Part shown: piece after piece, positions 1 through 11,723 of the stretch
Numbering within the stretch: position 1 is the first letter of the stretch
Layout: each line of letters begins with the position of its first letter
Assembly: GCA_037367355.1 (NCBI GenBank)
Contig: CM074699.1
Span: 3,410,001-3,474,000 of the forward strand
DNA: 64,000 nucleotides
Reading direction: 5' to 3'
DNA from: Neoscytalidium dimidiatum
Taxonomy: Eukaryota > Ascomycota > Dothideomycetes > Botryosphaeriales > Botryosphaeriaceae
Position numbers and translations under genes: made by a program
Notes under the pieces: model-generated
Databases searched by the model: none
Told to the model about the DNA's origin: nothing
The model's input: only the letters and a program-made list of their open reading frames with translations

Positions 1-2100
1 CGGTGATAAAATACTTGATCCTGCTTAAAATCCTGTTTCCACTTCTCCATTAAAGGTTCATAGCATCGCGACTCGGCTCCAACCTCTCTCCCGGCCGAAC
101 AGCTCCGACCTCTTAACTCTTACACCACGCGGATGGAACCTTTTACTTGCTGGCAGACTTACGTCCACACTCTGCAGTGATGGACTGGCTAATTGCGCTT
201 TAGTAGCATCATCGCTATAACCATGACGAGCCGCTATCTAAGGAGTATGAAGTAGTGGCCTCAAGTAAGCACCACTGCCAAGCTCGTCATATACCGTAAG
301 TTATATATCCATCTATATATTCTTGCTGATGAGCTCTGATATAAACATCTTGATCCACTGGAGCAGCGATTATGACGCTATCGGGAGGGTACATGACATG
401 ACCTTGCTCTCCAGTAGCATTGTCCCATCCAGCCAAGCCGCATCATGATATGTTTTCCGGATATGTTGAGCCCTTTGTGCCGTCCGGATTCTCCCACGTA
501 CATACACTATTCCTCGCGTGACGCAACATGTATTGTCGTGACGCTTCTCTAGCGGTTCCAATACACAGGCCTAGTGTCTTCAGTCCAATCGGATAGTTCG
601 AGAATGGAGGAGTATCCGGGTAGGAGGAGCCTAGTAAATGATCCGTCTGTACCAAATATCGTAGAAACTTTTGAGATGTTTTTGCCTCAGAGTCCTAGAG
701 AAAGTTCGTTTCTAGTGCTGCAATGACCTGCACTAGAGAGGATTGGGTCAGCTGAATAGATCTGTCTCACTGGGGCTGCGACAGTACTTTCGCCGGTTCA
801 TGCCTTTGATGAATTGCTGCGGCCAAGGGATACCTCACTGCGAACTTGAATATTGACGTTCAGTCCTCCTGTTCCGGTTCAAGGGCGTTGATTGTGATCG
901 TGTGGTATCTACATCGAGCGTCGGGTCGCTTCACAGCTAGCATGAATGTTGATGCGTTCTTGCCGGTATTCGGATTGGAATAGGAAGACTGTTTTCCTTT
1001 GTGTGACTGCGGAGGAAGAATTTGCTGTGTGCTCAAGAATATTGAAAGATGCTGCGGGCGAGAGACCCAGGTGCAAGTTTTTGCGCTGCGCATATTTCAC
1101 AGTCGCCGCCGAAGCTCGAGCTGTTATCAAAATGGTATAGAAATTCAAATCACCGACCAGAGTGTGTTGCAGTTGAATCAAATCCGTCAAGTCTGACTTG
1201 TACTATTGCAACGAGCGACTCTCGCTTCTTGCAGCTCGTTGTGGCGTAGTGCGTTGGCCCGGGTCGCGCTGCCATAGCCCACAGTCGACCTGTAGATATC
1301 TACACGGAGCACTCGTGATATAGTAAGCATAGGAAATGGTTCTTTGGAATGAGTCTTCGAGCTTCTTAGCAACAATATCTTGTCTGAGGGGCATGGTTTC
1401 ACCCTTTGAAATTAGCCGAAATGGCTTCAACGCAGCCATGTCAAGTTGGCTGATGCGCCGCCCAGGACGTCATCTGCAGGCACCGCGTGACCATGACATT
1501 ACTTGAGCAGTTTGGAAGAGCTTAGATGCTAGGAGAGTGGATAAAGCACCAAGTTCCGCGGGTTCGAGGAGCTGGCTTGAGCAGCTTTTTTGGGAGCCAG
1601 CACGCAAGCCAACCTACGTCATGATGACTTGAGCTATTTCTCAGAATCACATCATATAATGAGCCAATCCAAGTATATGTAGCCAGATACTGTTCCATTG
1701 AGGCGAACATAGGCCATAAGAACTGTCACTGATTTTAGTGCCATCTGTGTGCTGCGCTGAATGGTCCCAACCCGGGGCACCTACAGCGGCAGACGCTCAT
1801 TTGTCAGTACATCTGTGTAAGCGGAGGACAAACAGCTTAATTCGTAATGAGTGAATGATAATCAGCGAGCCGAGTCGCGCAGCCGGAGCCTCGACGCGCC
1901 AGTGGAAGCACGCAGAAGCAGCTCGCTCCCCGTGCGCCTTCCACCCAGTGCTCGAGCCAAGCAGCAGTATTTTCAGCCTACGGCAAAGCTTGGGCCATAT
2001 TAGCTTTTCCTGGTGAATCATTCACCTAAGGGCTGATCAAGGAAAAAAAATCAGCTCGCGTGACCGGGTTGATCGGGGGGTGATCCTCACATTTAAAATC
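1..2100. other. Intergenic, no supported gene
   Basis: I find no reading frame here with coherent codon use, a recognisable domain or convincing splice sites. The open frames are short and overlap on both strands. Near 2085-2150 a TTTAAAAT stretch is followed by a pyrimidine-rich tract, which could be a core promoter for the locus that follows. Confidence 0.5.
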
Positions 2101-2169
2101 CCTCTTGCCTCGCCGTCATCCTCCAACTTCCTCTCTTCTTTTCAATTTCACTCCTTTGTCATATAGCTG

Positions 2170-3729
2170 CCGCTGCCCCAATCATTTGCCCTGGCCCTTG
2201 CCCGTCTGCCGCCGCCGCCCAAAGATCCATCGTTGTTTTATAGGGCCGTTCACGCTCCTGTTGTTCAGCCCGCCGCTGCCCCGACTCACGTCTGGAAATG
2301 GGTACTTCGAGTGGAGATCTCCCTGGTCTTCACTGGCCGCGGAAACGCGATCAGTCAGGTCGAGCTGAGGGTCCGCGGTGCTGCTGGACGTAAGTTTACC
2401 ACTCGTTAGGTTTGCGTTGTTCTACAGACTGACTCTATCCCAGCTAAATATAGTTATGCCATCGTGCGCTTTAACAGCCATGACCAGGCTACAAGGGCTG
2501 CTAAATGCGCCCACCACAGGCTTCGCCTTGTCAACGGCGAGCCGGGGTCGATCCAGTGGGCTGTCAAGCCCAACCTTCGTCACCTTGTCGGCGCTCGTTC
2601 GTCATGGGCAGCCGGGGTTCTTTCGCTTACTACCGGTCATGCACGCAAGCGCCGGTCTAGGTGGCAGCACGTTGTATCCACGTACAACTGCTGAGGTTCA
2701 TGGAAGCACCATGAACTACAACTATGAGCTCAACGCAGCCTTTGACGCGTTTGACGCCAATGGAATGCACCCCGCCCACTCTCTTGCGGCGCATCGCCGT
2801 GGCTTCTACCACAACAACTTCGACCGTGGCAACCCCAAGAGCTTCTATGGCCTTGCTTTCGACAACTGACTATAGATTGGATACCGTCTTGTATCCTTTC
2901 TTTGGTGTTCCCGTTGGAAACCGCTGGCGATAGGCACAAGCCCTGGATCATGTTGGTCATGGTTGGTTGATGATGTGACAGTCGGCCACAGAATGAACAT
3001 CGGCTTGGTTATTTTCTCTGGTGCTCCTGTCGATATGGGCCGTCGCGGGATACACAGGTCTGCCTCAGGTTCGACGACCCACCAACGGCATCCTCAGATG
3101 CCAACAGGCGATTTCCCGGGTCAATGATACGTTCTTCGTGACTCAGCCCGATGCCATCCGAGGATGGCTACGTGCTCTGCAACACTCCTAGCGATAGCGA
3201 CTCTGACCCGGAATGACCTCTACAAACCTCCCGCTGGAAAATTGCAGACCAGTGCGCCGTACGATGTGCGCAAAACTCCCTCTCCGCCTTGTGTCTGGAA
3301 GCTCGTACTTCGCATCCTCAGTGACGGCCTCGCCGTCGGGAAGTCCCCTCACGCTGGCCACGGCGACGACGACCGCGCCAACGCCAACCTCATCAAGAGC
3401 TCTAGTCGCCGCGCTCGTCATGCCGCCAGCGCCATCGATGAATCTGCTGGGATTGCCGGGCCCTCGGCCGCTACTTGGAGCTCGCTGATCCGGGACGCGC
3501 CGCCGCCCTCGAGAAGATGATGAGAAAGATCCAGCTGAGCGCCCGCAAGTGCGAATTGCTCCCGGTCAAGGGAAATGGCGTTCACTTCATCTTTGGCAGT
3601 GGCATTGACGACACCAATGTTGCGCTCGCCGTGGACGGTGAGCTGCGGACCAGCTCCACTCTCGACAGCAATATCTGGAAACTGGTACTTCGCAAATTGT
3701 GCGGCTCCTCGCCGCTCCCAGCCCGGTGA
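2170..3729 (+). CDS. Possible multi-exon or decayed gene with RRM-like segments
   Basis: I do not recognise this gene. Several coding-like segments lie in different frames. One opens with VWKWVLRVEIS (about 2290) and reaches a donor GTAAGT at 2390. If joined to the acceptor after TATCCCAG near 2453, it continues as PKYSYAIVRFNSHDQATRAA, which resembles RRM RNP1 and its following helix. It then runs through a stretch ending IQWAVKPN before losing coherence. Two further segments begin VWKLVLRILSDG (about 3289) and IWKLVLRKLCGS (about 3673), so a WKxVLR start recurs three times. The segment before the last contains GNGVHFIFGS. Third positions are GC-rich, as in real exons here. No single start codon or complete exon chain convinced me. 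It may be intact with introns I could not resolve, or a decaying gene with duplicated modules. Confidence 0.33.
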
Positions 3730-4275
3730 GGACCAGCGCGACTGGGGAGCGCCAGAGCTAGTGCAGCAAATCCCGCGAATTGAAGATCAAAAGACTGTTG
3801 CTACCGGGGGAAGCACTCCCGCACTCCCGTCAACAGCGAGCAGGTCAAAGCAACTACCGCATTTTCTGCTCTGCTTTCCCGGCCCCCTGCGAACTTTGGC
3901 AGCCGTTTGGTGTGGACAATTTGATTTTTCTGGAATTGCCAGTGGTTGTTGACATATATTTTCAAGGAGATAGACGAGTAGTTTATTGTTGAAATCTTTC
4001 TTTACCTGACTCTCTGTGATCTCAATTATTCACTTAGTTTTATCGAAGTTAATAAACAAAGATAACAATACAAGAACAGACAATAGCATGAACTTTGAAT
4101 GGCTCAATGGCATCGCATCATCTTAACACCTGGCGAACAAGAGCACAGCCATCAGCTGTCCATTGCAAAAGTCCTTGCCTCCAGCAACAGAGAACACACA
4201 TATTTTGTACAACAAAGCAATCAAAGACTCCCTCATCCAAGCTGGTTTCCAGCAAGGATATTCTCAAATACCAAC
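3730..4275. other. Intergenic
   Basis: Nothing supported here. The stretch 3950-4090 is AT-rich and could hold the 3' end of the preceding locus and the promoter of the microprotein at 4276. Confidence 0.5.
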
Positions 4276-4434
4276 ATGGAGCTGTTCGTCTTCTGGTGGT
4301 TCTGCCTCTTCATTGCCCTGTTCGGCTTTTTCTACTTCACGGGAATGGGCGTGGGTCTGGTGCGCAAAATGGCGCAGCGTCGTGCTCGTCGCAACGCCCT
4401 CCTCGGCATGTTACGTGCGATGCGCTGGATGTGA
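4276..4434 (+). CDS. Small single-pass membrane microprotein, 52 aa
   Basis: Unrecognised small protein. The start ATG sits in a good context (CCAACATGG) and the ORF ends with TGA at 4432-4434. Residues about 2-30 form one hydrophobic segment rich in Phe and Trp, with FVFWWFCLFIALFGFFYF as its core. A strongly basic tail follows (VRKMAQRRARRNALLGMLRAMRW). This is the usual layout of a tail- or signal-anchored microprotein with a cytosolic cationic end, although it could also be an antimicrobial-like peptide. Third codon positions are almost all C or G, unlike the AT-rich flanks, which argues for real coding. The frame stays open upstream to 4099, but that part is AT-rich and unconvincing, so I chose the internal ATG. 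Confidence 0.5.
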   Translation: MELFVFWWFCLFIALFGFFYFTGMGVGLVRKMAQRRARRNALLGMLRAMRWM

Positions 4435-4679
4435 TGGAGTGCGTGCCTGGCCAGTGATAGTAAAATATTTTTTAATACTTGGTCAAGTACAAAGCTGATA
4501 AGTTCAAGACAGATATCAAAAAGCAGTGCGGACGCAGGATGGTAGCTTGAGGAAGAAGAAGGAGAATCAGATGGTTAATAGAGTTTCGGCAAACTGGCAT
4601 TGCAGAGCAGACACCATCGCCGCTGGAAGATCATGGAAAAGGGACTATATTCACTAAACCAGAAAAACTTTACTGGGGA

Positions 4680-5147
4680 CTAAATGTCATACTCCTCGTA
4701 CTTCGCACCCGCGCCCAGAACTTCCTGCGATCCCGCGAGCTTTCGCCACGGCGCTTCTGAGTTCCATTTGTTCATCAATTGGATGAGCAGATCCAGCAGC
4801 GCATCCGCACACGTCTTCTTCGGCAGACCGATTGCAAGCTCTGCCGGCTTTCCACGTTCTGGAAGGTCTAGAAGCACAGCGCGATACCGCACCTCGTAAC
4901 TCTCTCCGTATTCCACCAGCTTTGACTCCAAGAATACTTCGAGCACAGTGGCGTCACTGATGCAAAGAACCTGCGCTAAAAGGGTCCCGGCGGCTGCAAA
5001 CTTGTCAGAGCAAAGATGTCAGAGTAGATGCAGCGTCGATATGGTGGACTCACCTATAACTTCCTTTTGCAGCCTGTCCATGGCTGGCTCCAGCGCCCGT
5101 GCATATTTTTGTGCTCTTCCGATAGCTTCGGCAGCGTAGGTGCTCAT
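4680..5147 (-). CDS. Hypothetical protein, 135 aa, two exons
   Basis: Unrecognised soluble protein. Exon 1 is 5147-5054 (start MSTYAAEAIGRAQKYARAL). A 60-nt intron (donor GTGAGT, acceptor TTTGCAG) separates it from exon 2, 4993-4680. Splicing keeps frame and gives EVIAAGTLLAQVL across the junction. The protein is mostly helical in appearance, with hydrophobic stretches around residues 30-50 and 90-105, and an acidic C-terminus ending YEEYDI. No signal peptide or catalytic motif is evident. A clean canonical intron that preserves the frame is the main support. The function is unknown; a small cytosolic or trafficking-associated protein is only a guess. Confidence 0.62.
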
Positions 5148-8100
5148 AATGTTCTGAAGGCTTCTTTTCACTCTTGATCTCTTGCTGTTGCGAATCCTGG
5201 ACTATGTATATTCTGTTCGAGCGTTGACGTGGTCAGCCAACGCATGCTTATGTACGAAGAAAGCCAACACAATATCACCAGACCTAGATCCATGGGTGTG
5301 TCATTGACTCCGTTGTCCATGGTCCTGTAGATTATATGAAGCGGTGTAACACGATGTGCAACAATTCCAAATCGATCGAGGCCTGTAGCTCGTTTGCGGA
5401 CGGTGTCTTTGCGTGTGCAGTCCAAATGGATATAGCGGCGACGAAGCTCGATGTTCGCACGTAGTAAGAGGACTCTAGAGTCGACTGACTGATCTGTGAC
5501 GTCAACCATTTTTCCGTGAAGGAAGAGCCCAGTGGCTACAGCCAATTTTCCTGACCGGCGGCATATATGGCCTTTACCAAAGCGATGCCTTCGCGTAAAG
5601 GCCTTCCATATCTGTGCTTGACGCAGGTAAGACCACCTGGCTATGAAGGCATTGTTCAAAGTGCGGCGCATAGAGGTTGAGCGCCGCGGCCAGATAGGGC
5701 TAAGGACAGGAAACCGGGTACCTACCCGCTCTTTGAGAATATGATTCTGTTCTGCTGTCAGCGCAGATGGCCACGTTGCTACATATTTGAGTTGTAATTG
5801 AATGAGCTATCATAGACTAGATGTTCAGCGAACTTGCTTTCCTGCGTTTCAATGAAGGGAACAGCTGGGAATACTTGCACGTAGCGTAGGCGTCGCTTTG
5901 GGGAAATGGCGCCATATTCGAGGGCCATGGAGACAGTACGATATCTTGTCTTGTGTTGATTCAAGGCCCGAGGACGACCCTGTGCTGGTGAGCAGGAAGC
6001 ATTGCAGGTGCGGCCTTCGTAAATTTGTCGCTCAGGTGCATTGCGTCGCTTCATCATTAAGCAATGACACAAGGCGCAGCTGGCACAGGCTGAAATTGAA
6101 AACAGAGTCAGGTTGCGAAGAGTTTAGGACCTCCTTGACGTCGCGTGCCCACGGTTGACGTGCCGACAAATGCGCCTCCAGCGGGAGCTTGACAATGACT
6201 GAGGAAGAATGCAGTTTCTTCGTGGAGTAGTCCCACAATCGAGATGGACATCAATGGAGCCTGTTCGTAGCTCTTCCCTTCTATTCGTTAGCTGAAATCA
6301 TCGGCTGAGCCCAGAATCATCGTAAGTGCGGCTTGCCCTGCGGGCTACGCGGCGAGGAGACAACGTCGTGTCAAGCCAAAACGCCAATGCCAGGGCTCAC
6401 GACGGAGCATCCGCAGAGTCAAATGACGTTGCGGTCATTGTGAAACACCTGGTAGCAAAATATTGGCACAAGACATGTAACGAGAGCGTGAGACAACGAA
6501 TGGCTGAAGCGGCCGTAGAGAAACACCTAACACTACCAACACGAGCCAACACTTGGAGAAGTGTATTCATTGCCATGAGCTATAGCATTGTGTTAACGAA
6601 CGAGCTTGACAATTGCGCCTCCACTCGGCGGCGCGCAGCGATTTGCTGGGGCAAACCATTGAGGCCGCCAGATTGCGACCCCCAACAAATCCGCAACACC
6701 AGACTCGCAGCGCGGCGAACAACAGCAAGATCTTCTGTACTAGATATGCTCCACACATCGCCTCCAGTCAGTCGGAGAGCTACATCGTCGCTCAACCACC
6801 AAAGCCTCTTCCTCAAGAGCCTGCTCAAGGCAAGCGACTCAACGAAAAGACAGCGTTCGCGTCAGCCAGAGGTAGTGCAATACTGGCGACACTGTGATCC
6901 GAGGGGCAGGCAAGCCTACAAGCCTCGAACCAGGATTTCAAAAAGTCAGCAATCTTTGATGGCCCCGTAGGACCGTTTCAGAGATCAACCTGAAAAGAAA
7001 GTCACTGCGTACTATCTGAGCCAAATGGCAAAGAGAGGAGTGAAGAGGAAAAAGAGGAGTTCGTCTTGAGGGTGTGGGAGGATTATATAGGGTCTGGGGG
7101 AAGGCCGTCGGGAGGTGCACATGCGCACGTGGTTTCTAGGGCAATAGAAACAATCGGCCGTGGAAGATCCTAGAAGGCCAGAACAGGGCTTGGTCACGTC
7201 ATGTGGCTTTTCCATACACTCACTTAGGCGGGCGAGGCCATGTGGCCGGGCAGAAGTGCTGCCATAGAGGGAAAGAGCAACGGCCTCTCGCCTTTCACAA
7301 CGTTGGGGTCATGGACAGGCTGATGATCCTTTCACTGCTGCCTATTTCACATGCAGTTGTTGTCATGTGGCCCAGGGCAATGCTCTGCATCATTCCAGTA
7401 TGCTGCCTTCATTTTGGCCTGGTGGACATGTAGCTGCCTGCACCGCGAGCTGCCCGGCATAAGGTACAGAGGGTTTTTCGTGCCATATGAGCCTGGCTGC
7501 AGTGACGCGGCGCCTGACTCCATTCACAAAGTCGTATTCCTGAAGTAGACTAAGTCTCTTTAGCAGAGGTGATACGCAGTACATGCATCATGTGCAGATG
7601 ATCTGGCTTTCTGGAAGGTGGCCACCTTAGACAGTCTTCTGAATCTGCCTTTACGGATTTCTATGTTAGTGTCATCACTTCTTATGGTCTGCAAAATATC
7701 GCACTTGATGGGCGATATTCGGCCTTCCAGTTCGAGAATTCCAAACTTCTACGGAATCATGGGCCGTGGCTTGCATCGCACATTCTGCGGCGGCCCGGGA
7801 CCCGTCATCGACATTACCTGTCAGCCCAACACCCACTACAATCCTGGAGTCTTTCATACGCCAATGTAGCATAGGGAGTTAATATACCCAGACAGTGTCC
7901 ATAAACATTGTCTAAAACTAAGCGAACAGGAAAAGTCTATCATGAGAGCTTAGCATTGAAAGGATACTCAAATCAGTGGGGACATTAAAAGCATACAATA
8001 GAGCAGGCAAAGTAGCTATGACCTTTTACAGTAGGTCTATTGGCATGGTTACATGTGCCAGCCACAGTCACTGTCCAAGGCCTAGCGCTGGCATGCACGG

Positions 8101-9030
8101 AAACTTTGCTATTTTCAGTAGGTATGTATAATTGAAAACGTACAAGTCTCTTCTACACCGCAATGAAAAAGAGGCGCTTGACGAGACCCAAAGCGTTGCC
8201 CTCTGTCACTAGTATCCTCCTCATCTGCACATTCTATAAATCGCCTGGACTCCGTCCTACTATCGCCTCTTTGCCATTCACGTTTTCCAGCCAACAGTCT
8301 ATTATGATCCCTGAGATTGCGACTTTAACTGAGCTAATGCCTTGATTACAGTGCTTGTCACCCTATACTCTGATAACCTAACCTTTATATAAAGAGATCA
8401 GCATTATCCAGGCACCACCTGTGATGTTGTACGTCACCCTATAGCAAAGCCGAGGTTATACGAATGATGGATCTGCTCATGAGAGGCAATACGCTAGATG
8501 AAGCGAGTTCATCAATCGCAACATCTCAGTGGTATCAACGGCTGTAAGATAACAATCGAGGATGATACTTCAGATATGTATTTCTTGTTGAGACGGCCTT
8601 AGAGGAATGAAATCGAAGTGATTCGGTCCATTGTAAATATGCACATACGCGTATCAGATAAAATATCTATGGCTCCCGTGCTGTAGCGAATTAAGTAGGA
8701 CGGGCTGCAGCTGTAAGCAGAGCTTCACGTGCGAATCTAACTATTAACACATTAGCACAATAGGAGAAAATACTGTGGCATCTGCTTCCAGGCTGCCCTG
8801 TGCGGGCACAATATCGAACAAACTGGCACGCGCCACTACTTCGCGAATCATACCCCAGATACAAATACTCCATCAAGGCCAGACCTTTCCTTACAACCAC
8901 CTCCAAAGCCTTTTGCAACCACCTGGCCAGTCTCCAACTCGCCGTCATCAATCCACCGAACGCCTTGCGTCTGCTTCCCCCTTATCTCTCAACTTCTTCT
9001 TCACAAAACACTTCATTCCTCATCACCACC
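5148..9030. other. Long gene-poor region
   Basis: Apart from the dispersed module at 6790-7115, I see no gene I can support. ORFs at 5168-5671 (minus) and 6326-6970 (plus) are open by length but lack domains, splice signals and biased codon use. 7900-8700 is AT-rich. The last few hundred bases before 9031 should contain the promoter and 5' leader of the F-box gene. Confidence 0.5.
6790..7115 (-). repeat. Dispersed diverged module, copy 1 (contains TATA box)
   Basis: Read on the minus strand, this stretch aligns with 37255-37604 on the plus strand. Shared landmarks, in the same order, are: a CCTATATAA TATA-like box, a pyrimidine-rich tract, CTCTCTTTGCC, a possible intron end followed by CAGGTTRATCTCTG, GTCCTACGGGGC, GTGTCGCCRGTA, TTTCGTTGAG, and CTTGAGGAAGA. 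Small insertions and deletions are spread throughout, and no reading frame is conserved. It could be a decayed transposable-element terminus or promoter, or a duplicated non-coding transcription unit. Confidence 0.6.
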
Positions 9031-10530
9031 ATGGACACTCTACCAAGAGACCTGATCAAGAACCTGTTCGAGCAGCTGGTGGCCTCAGACCACCATGTTG
9101 AGCAGAGCTACGAGCCTGATCTACACCCTGCCAACGTCCAGGGTCTCCTATCTCTCCGCTTCCTCAGCCACGAGTTCCTGGACGAGTCGTACCCCTATCT
9201 CGCGCGCGCCATCAAGAAGAAGCCGTTCAGATTCGGCCGGGTCCACATGGCCCAACTGGACGCCATCTCGCAGCACGAGCGCTTGGTCAGACACCTGGAC
9301 TCGCTGACCTTCTCCAGCAGCGCGCCCACCGCCGACTCGTGGTCCGTTTTCAGATACGCCAAGAGCAGATACCTGGAGGCCACCGATCAGGAAAACGACA
9401 GGGAGGAGGCGGAGCGGTTGCGGGAGATCTACATCAGCAACCGGGCGGACGACGAGGACTACCGCACCAAGCTCCACATCGGCGGAGCCACAGTCCAAGT
9501 CACGATCATCGTCAACCGGCTGCCGTCCCTCAAGGCTGTCGAGCTGCAGCAGGCCAGGACGCTGCGGACGGTCGTCTTCAACACGCCCGCCGGCCAACCG
9601 CTCACCATCCCCCCGTCCGTGATGACCATGAGCTTCCCCGGCGCCACGGACGCCCAGCGCGCCCTCGCCTCCCGCATCATCAGCTCCGCGCGCGCCCTGC
9701 CGAACATGAACCCGCGGCACTACCAAGAGCCCTTCCTCGAGGACACCGCAGCGCGGCTGCTCTGCCGCGGCCTGCGGCCGACGAGCGGCAGCCGCAACAT
9801 CTCCTTCTTGTCGGTCCCGAACTTCGAGTTCCGCAGCCGGATGCTCAACACGCGGCCGGAGGTCACGACTCCCGGGGCGGGCAGCGGGCTGACGATCCCG
9901 TCGACGACGACGTTCAAGCTGGGCGTGCACGACAACGCGGAGCTGCCGTCGTACGGCAACTTCGCGTTCAAGGTGCCGGACCTGCTGCACACGCTGCCCG
10001 CGCTGACGGACCTGCGGCTCACGACCGGCGGCCGCGCCACGGCCAACACGCAGCACGTGCTGCTCAAGAGCCTGCGCACGCTGCGCCAGCGGCCGCTGCC
10101 GCGCCTGCGCGCCTTCACCGTCGCCGTCGCGCTGCCCGACATGCGGCCCGGCGCGGCCGAGCCGTTCGACGCCAGCCTGGTCAAGTTCGTCAAGGCGCAC
10201 GAGGCCACGCTCGCGCACTTCGGCTGGCACCCGTGCTGCGCGACCGAGTGGCGCATGGTGCGCGAGACGCTGCTCGAGATCGCGCGGCGCGTGGGCCGCG
10301 ACCGCGCGCCGCTGCAGTCCGTCTACCTGCAGGACCCGTACTACCCGCCCGAGCCGGCGTACCCGACCGACGACCCGTGCCTCGGCTTCGACGACCTGCC
10401 CGGTCACGAGTGGGACAAGCTGGCGCGGAAGGTCTTCATCAGGAAGTTCTCCCCGGAGGACCACGTCTTGGTCCGGGGCGCGGGCGCGAGGGCGGAGGAG
10501 TGCCCGAGGAGGTTTCCGTTGCTGCTGTGA
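9031..10530 (+). CDS. F-box-like protein, 499 aa, single exon
   Basis: Probable substrate-receptor type protein of an SCF ubiquitin ligase, or an F-box-like protein of unknown partner. The N-terminus MDTLPRDLIKNLFEQLV fits the LPxELxxxI start of a fungal F-box, followed by a helical stretch (LLSLRFLSHEFLDESYPYL) matching the RxxxRxF helix. The rest has weak leucine-rich character (for example LPALTDLRLTT, LLKSLRTLRQRPLPRL), common in fungal F-box/LRR-like proteins. The frame is open 231 nt further upstream, but the ATG at 9031 has an ACCATGG context and starts exactly at the F-box, so I chose it. No intron is needed. The high GC of the second half opens long false frames on both strands. No catalytic motif is present. 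Confidence 0.8.
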   Translation: MDTLPRDLIKNLFEQLVASDHHVEQSYEPDLHPANVQGLLSLRFLSHEFLDESYPYLARAIKKKPFRFGRVHMAQLDAISQHERLVRHLDSLTFSSSAPTADSWSVFRYAKSRYLEATDQENDREEAERLREIYISNRADDEDYRTKLHIGGATVQVTIIVNRLPSLKAVELQQARTLRTVVFNTPAGQPLTIPPSVMTMSFPGATDAQRALASRIISSARALPNMNPRHYQEPFLEDTAARLLCRGLRPTSGSRNISFLSVPNFEFRSRMLNTRPEVTTPGAGSGLTIPSTTTFKLGVHDNAELPSYGNFAFKVPDLLHTLPALTDLRLTTGGRATANTQHVLLKSLRTLRQRPLPRLRAFTVAVALPDMRPGAAEPFDASLVKFVKAHEATLAHFGWHPCCATEWRMVRETLLEIARRVGRDRAPLQSVYLQDPYYPPEPAYPTDDPCLGFDDLPGHEWDKLARKVFIRKFSPEDHVLVRGAGARAEECPRRFPLLL

Positions 10531-11641
10531 GGGGGTGTTGCGGCGGCGCCGTTGATTTTTCGGCGAGTTCTCGCATCGATGGCGTTTAATGTGGGCATGC
10601 CTGGTTTTAAGGGAGGCATTAGTTAGGATAGCTTCGTATGATAGCCTTCGATGCGTACCCGCATTGGAGTACTTGCTGATTTGATGACAGGTCTTGGCTG
10701 ATTGATTCAATGTAATCCCGTGAATTCAAGTCCTACTTACCGAAGTCGTGGTCCGCCTTCAATTCATTGTCGCAACACATCCGGTCGTGCACAGCTGTGC
10801 TGGCACACTTTCGGCAGCTATTGTCCTTTAGACAGAGCACGAAGCTGTAATGCTCCCCAGACGTATATTCCAGGTTTTCGTGATTCCTGTGCCGGGCATG
10901 AAGACGCCACCGCTGCCCATTTCCACTTTACAGCCGACAGCAGCAGAAGAGATATCACACTTTCCATCCCTTACCTACCAAGCACCATACTACTCTGTCC
11001 AATCAGCTCGCAGTCTCAAATAGCAGGCCACATGCAGTAGTAAACTGCTGCCAGAGTCGACGGGAGAGACGGCGACCGAAGGCTACGCGTGGCGGCGATG
11101 CCTCACTGCCTCCCACTCTGTTGGAGAAACACTCACAGACAGCGTGGAACGTGTGGGGAACGGCACTGCGAAGATTCCTGGTTTAACTAAGGGTGTGGAC
11201 TGATGACTGAATGGTTGAGAGGAGGCGGATTCTCGTGCCTCAGAAGCATGCTGTTGTAGTTGGGGCCAACAACAGCTAATAGCTTCAGTGGCCGATTGCC
11301 CTTGGATGGATGATTTGTGGATAAGAGAAGCAGGGTAGGAAATACCAGTCCTAGAAACGACAGCTGCTGGAGTGCGCATGCTCACAGTGCAATTGTTGTT
11401 GCACTTACAATCTTGAACTGCTTCGGCATCTTCTCAGGACGAGCATCGTATTTGAAGACAGCAAGCAAACAGCATTCCCGGGCAATCCACGTCATGCTCA
11501 CCCCCTCCCGACCATGAAAAGAACTCTATGATCATCGCCGAAATTGACCAAGCATCTGCACCCTCCTCGGCACCATCATGATACGCGCTTGAGCAAAAGG
11601 AAATGCAAAAGAAGATGCTCCGAAGAGCTGTTTCATGCGTG
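10531..11641. other. Intergenic between F-box gene and tRNA-Thr
   Basis: No gene supported. The first 150 bases are probably the 3' UTR of the F-box gene. The remainder holds only short overlapping frames. Confidence 0.5.
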
Positions 11642-11723
11642 TGCCCACACCCGGAATCGAACCAGGGATCTTCGCATTACCGTTCTTTACGAGTGCGACG
11701 CTGTACCACTAAGCCATGCGGGC
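11642..11723 (-). tRNA. tRNA-Thr (anticodon CGT) with a 10-nt intron
   Basis: A full cloverleaf can be drawn. The acceptor stem GCCCGCA pairs with TGTGGGC (one G-T pair) and the discriminator is A. The D-arm is GCT/AGC with TAGTGGTAC in the loop. The anticodon stem is TCGCA/TGCGA, and the T-arm is CCTGG/CCGGG around TTCGATT. The anticodon loop has 17 nt; removing 10 nt after position 37 (AAGAACGGTA), the normal eukaryotic intron site, leaves CTCGTAA with anticodon CGT, reading ACG. Exact intron ends are inferred. Confidence 0.88.

Noticed and set aside
5168..5671. 167-residue minus-strand ORF
   Set aside because: No domain, no codon bias, no splice context; kept out as probable chance.
6326..6970. 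214-residue plus-strand ORF
   Set aside because: Overlaps the dispersed repeat and the frame is not conserved in the second copy.
9148..10710. 520-residue antisense and 416-residue shifted frames over the F-box gene
   Set aside because: They arise from very high GC3 in the second half of the real gene, are Arg/Ala-rich and have no domain.
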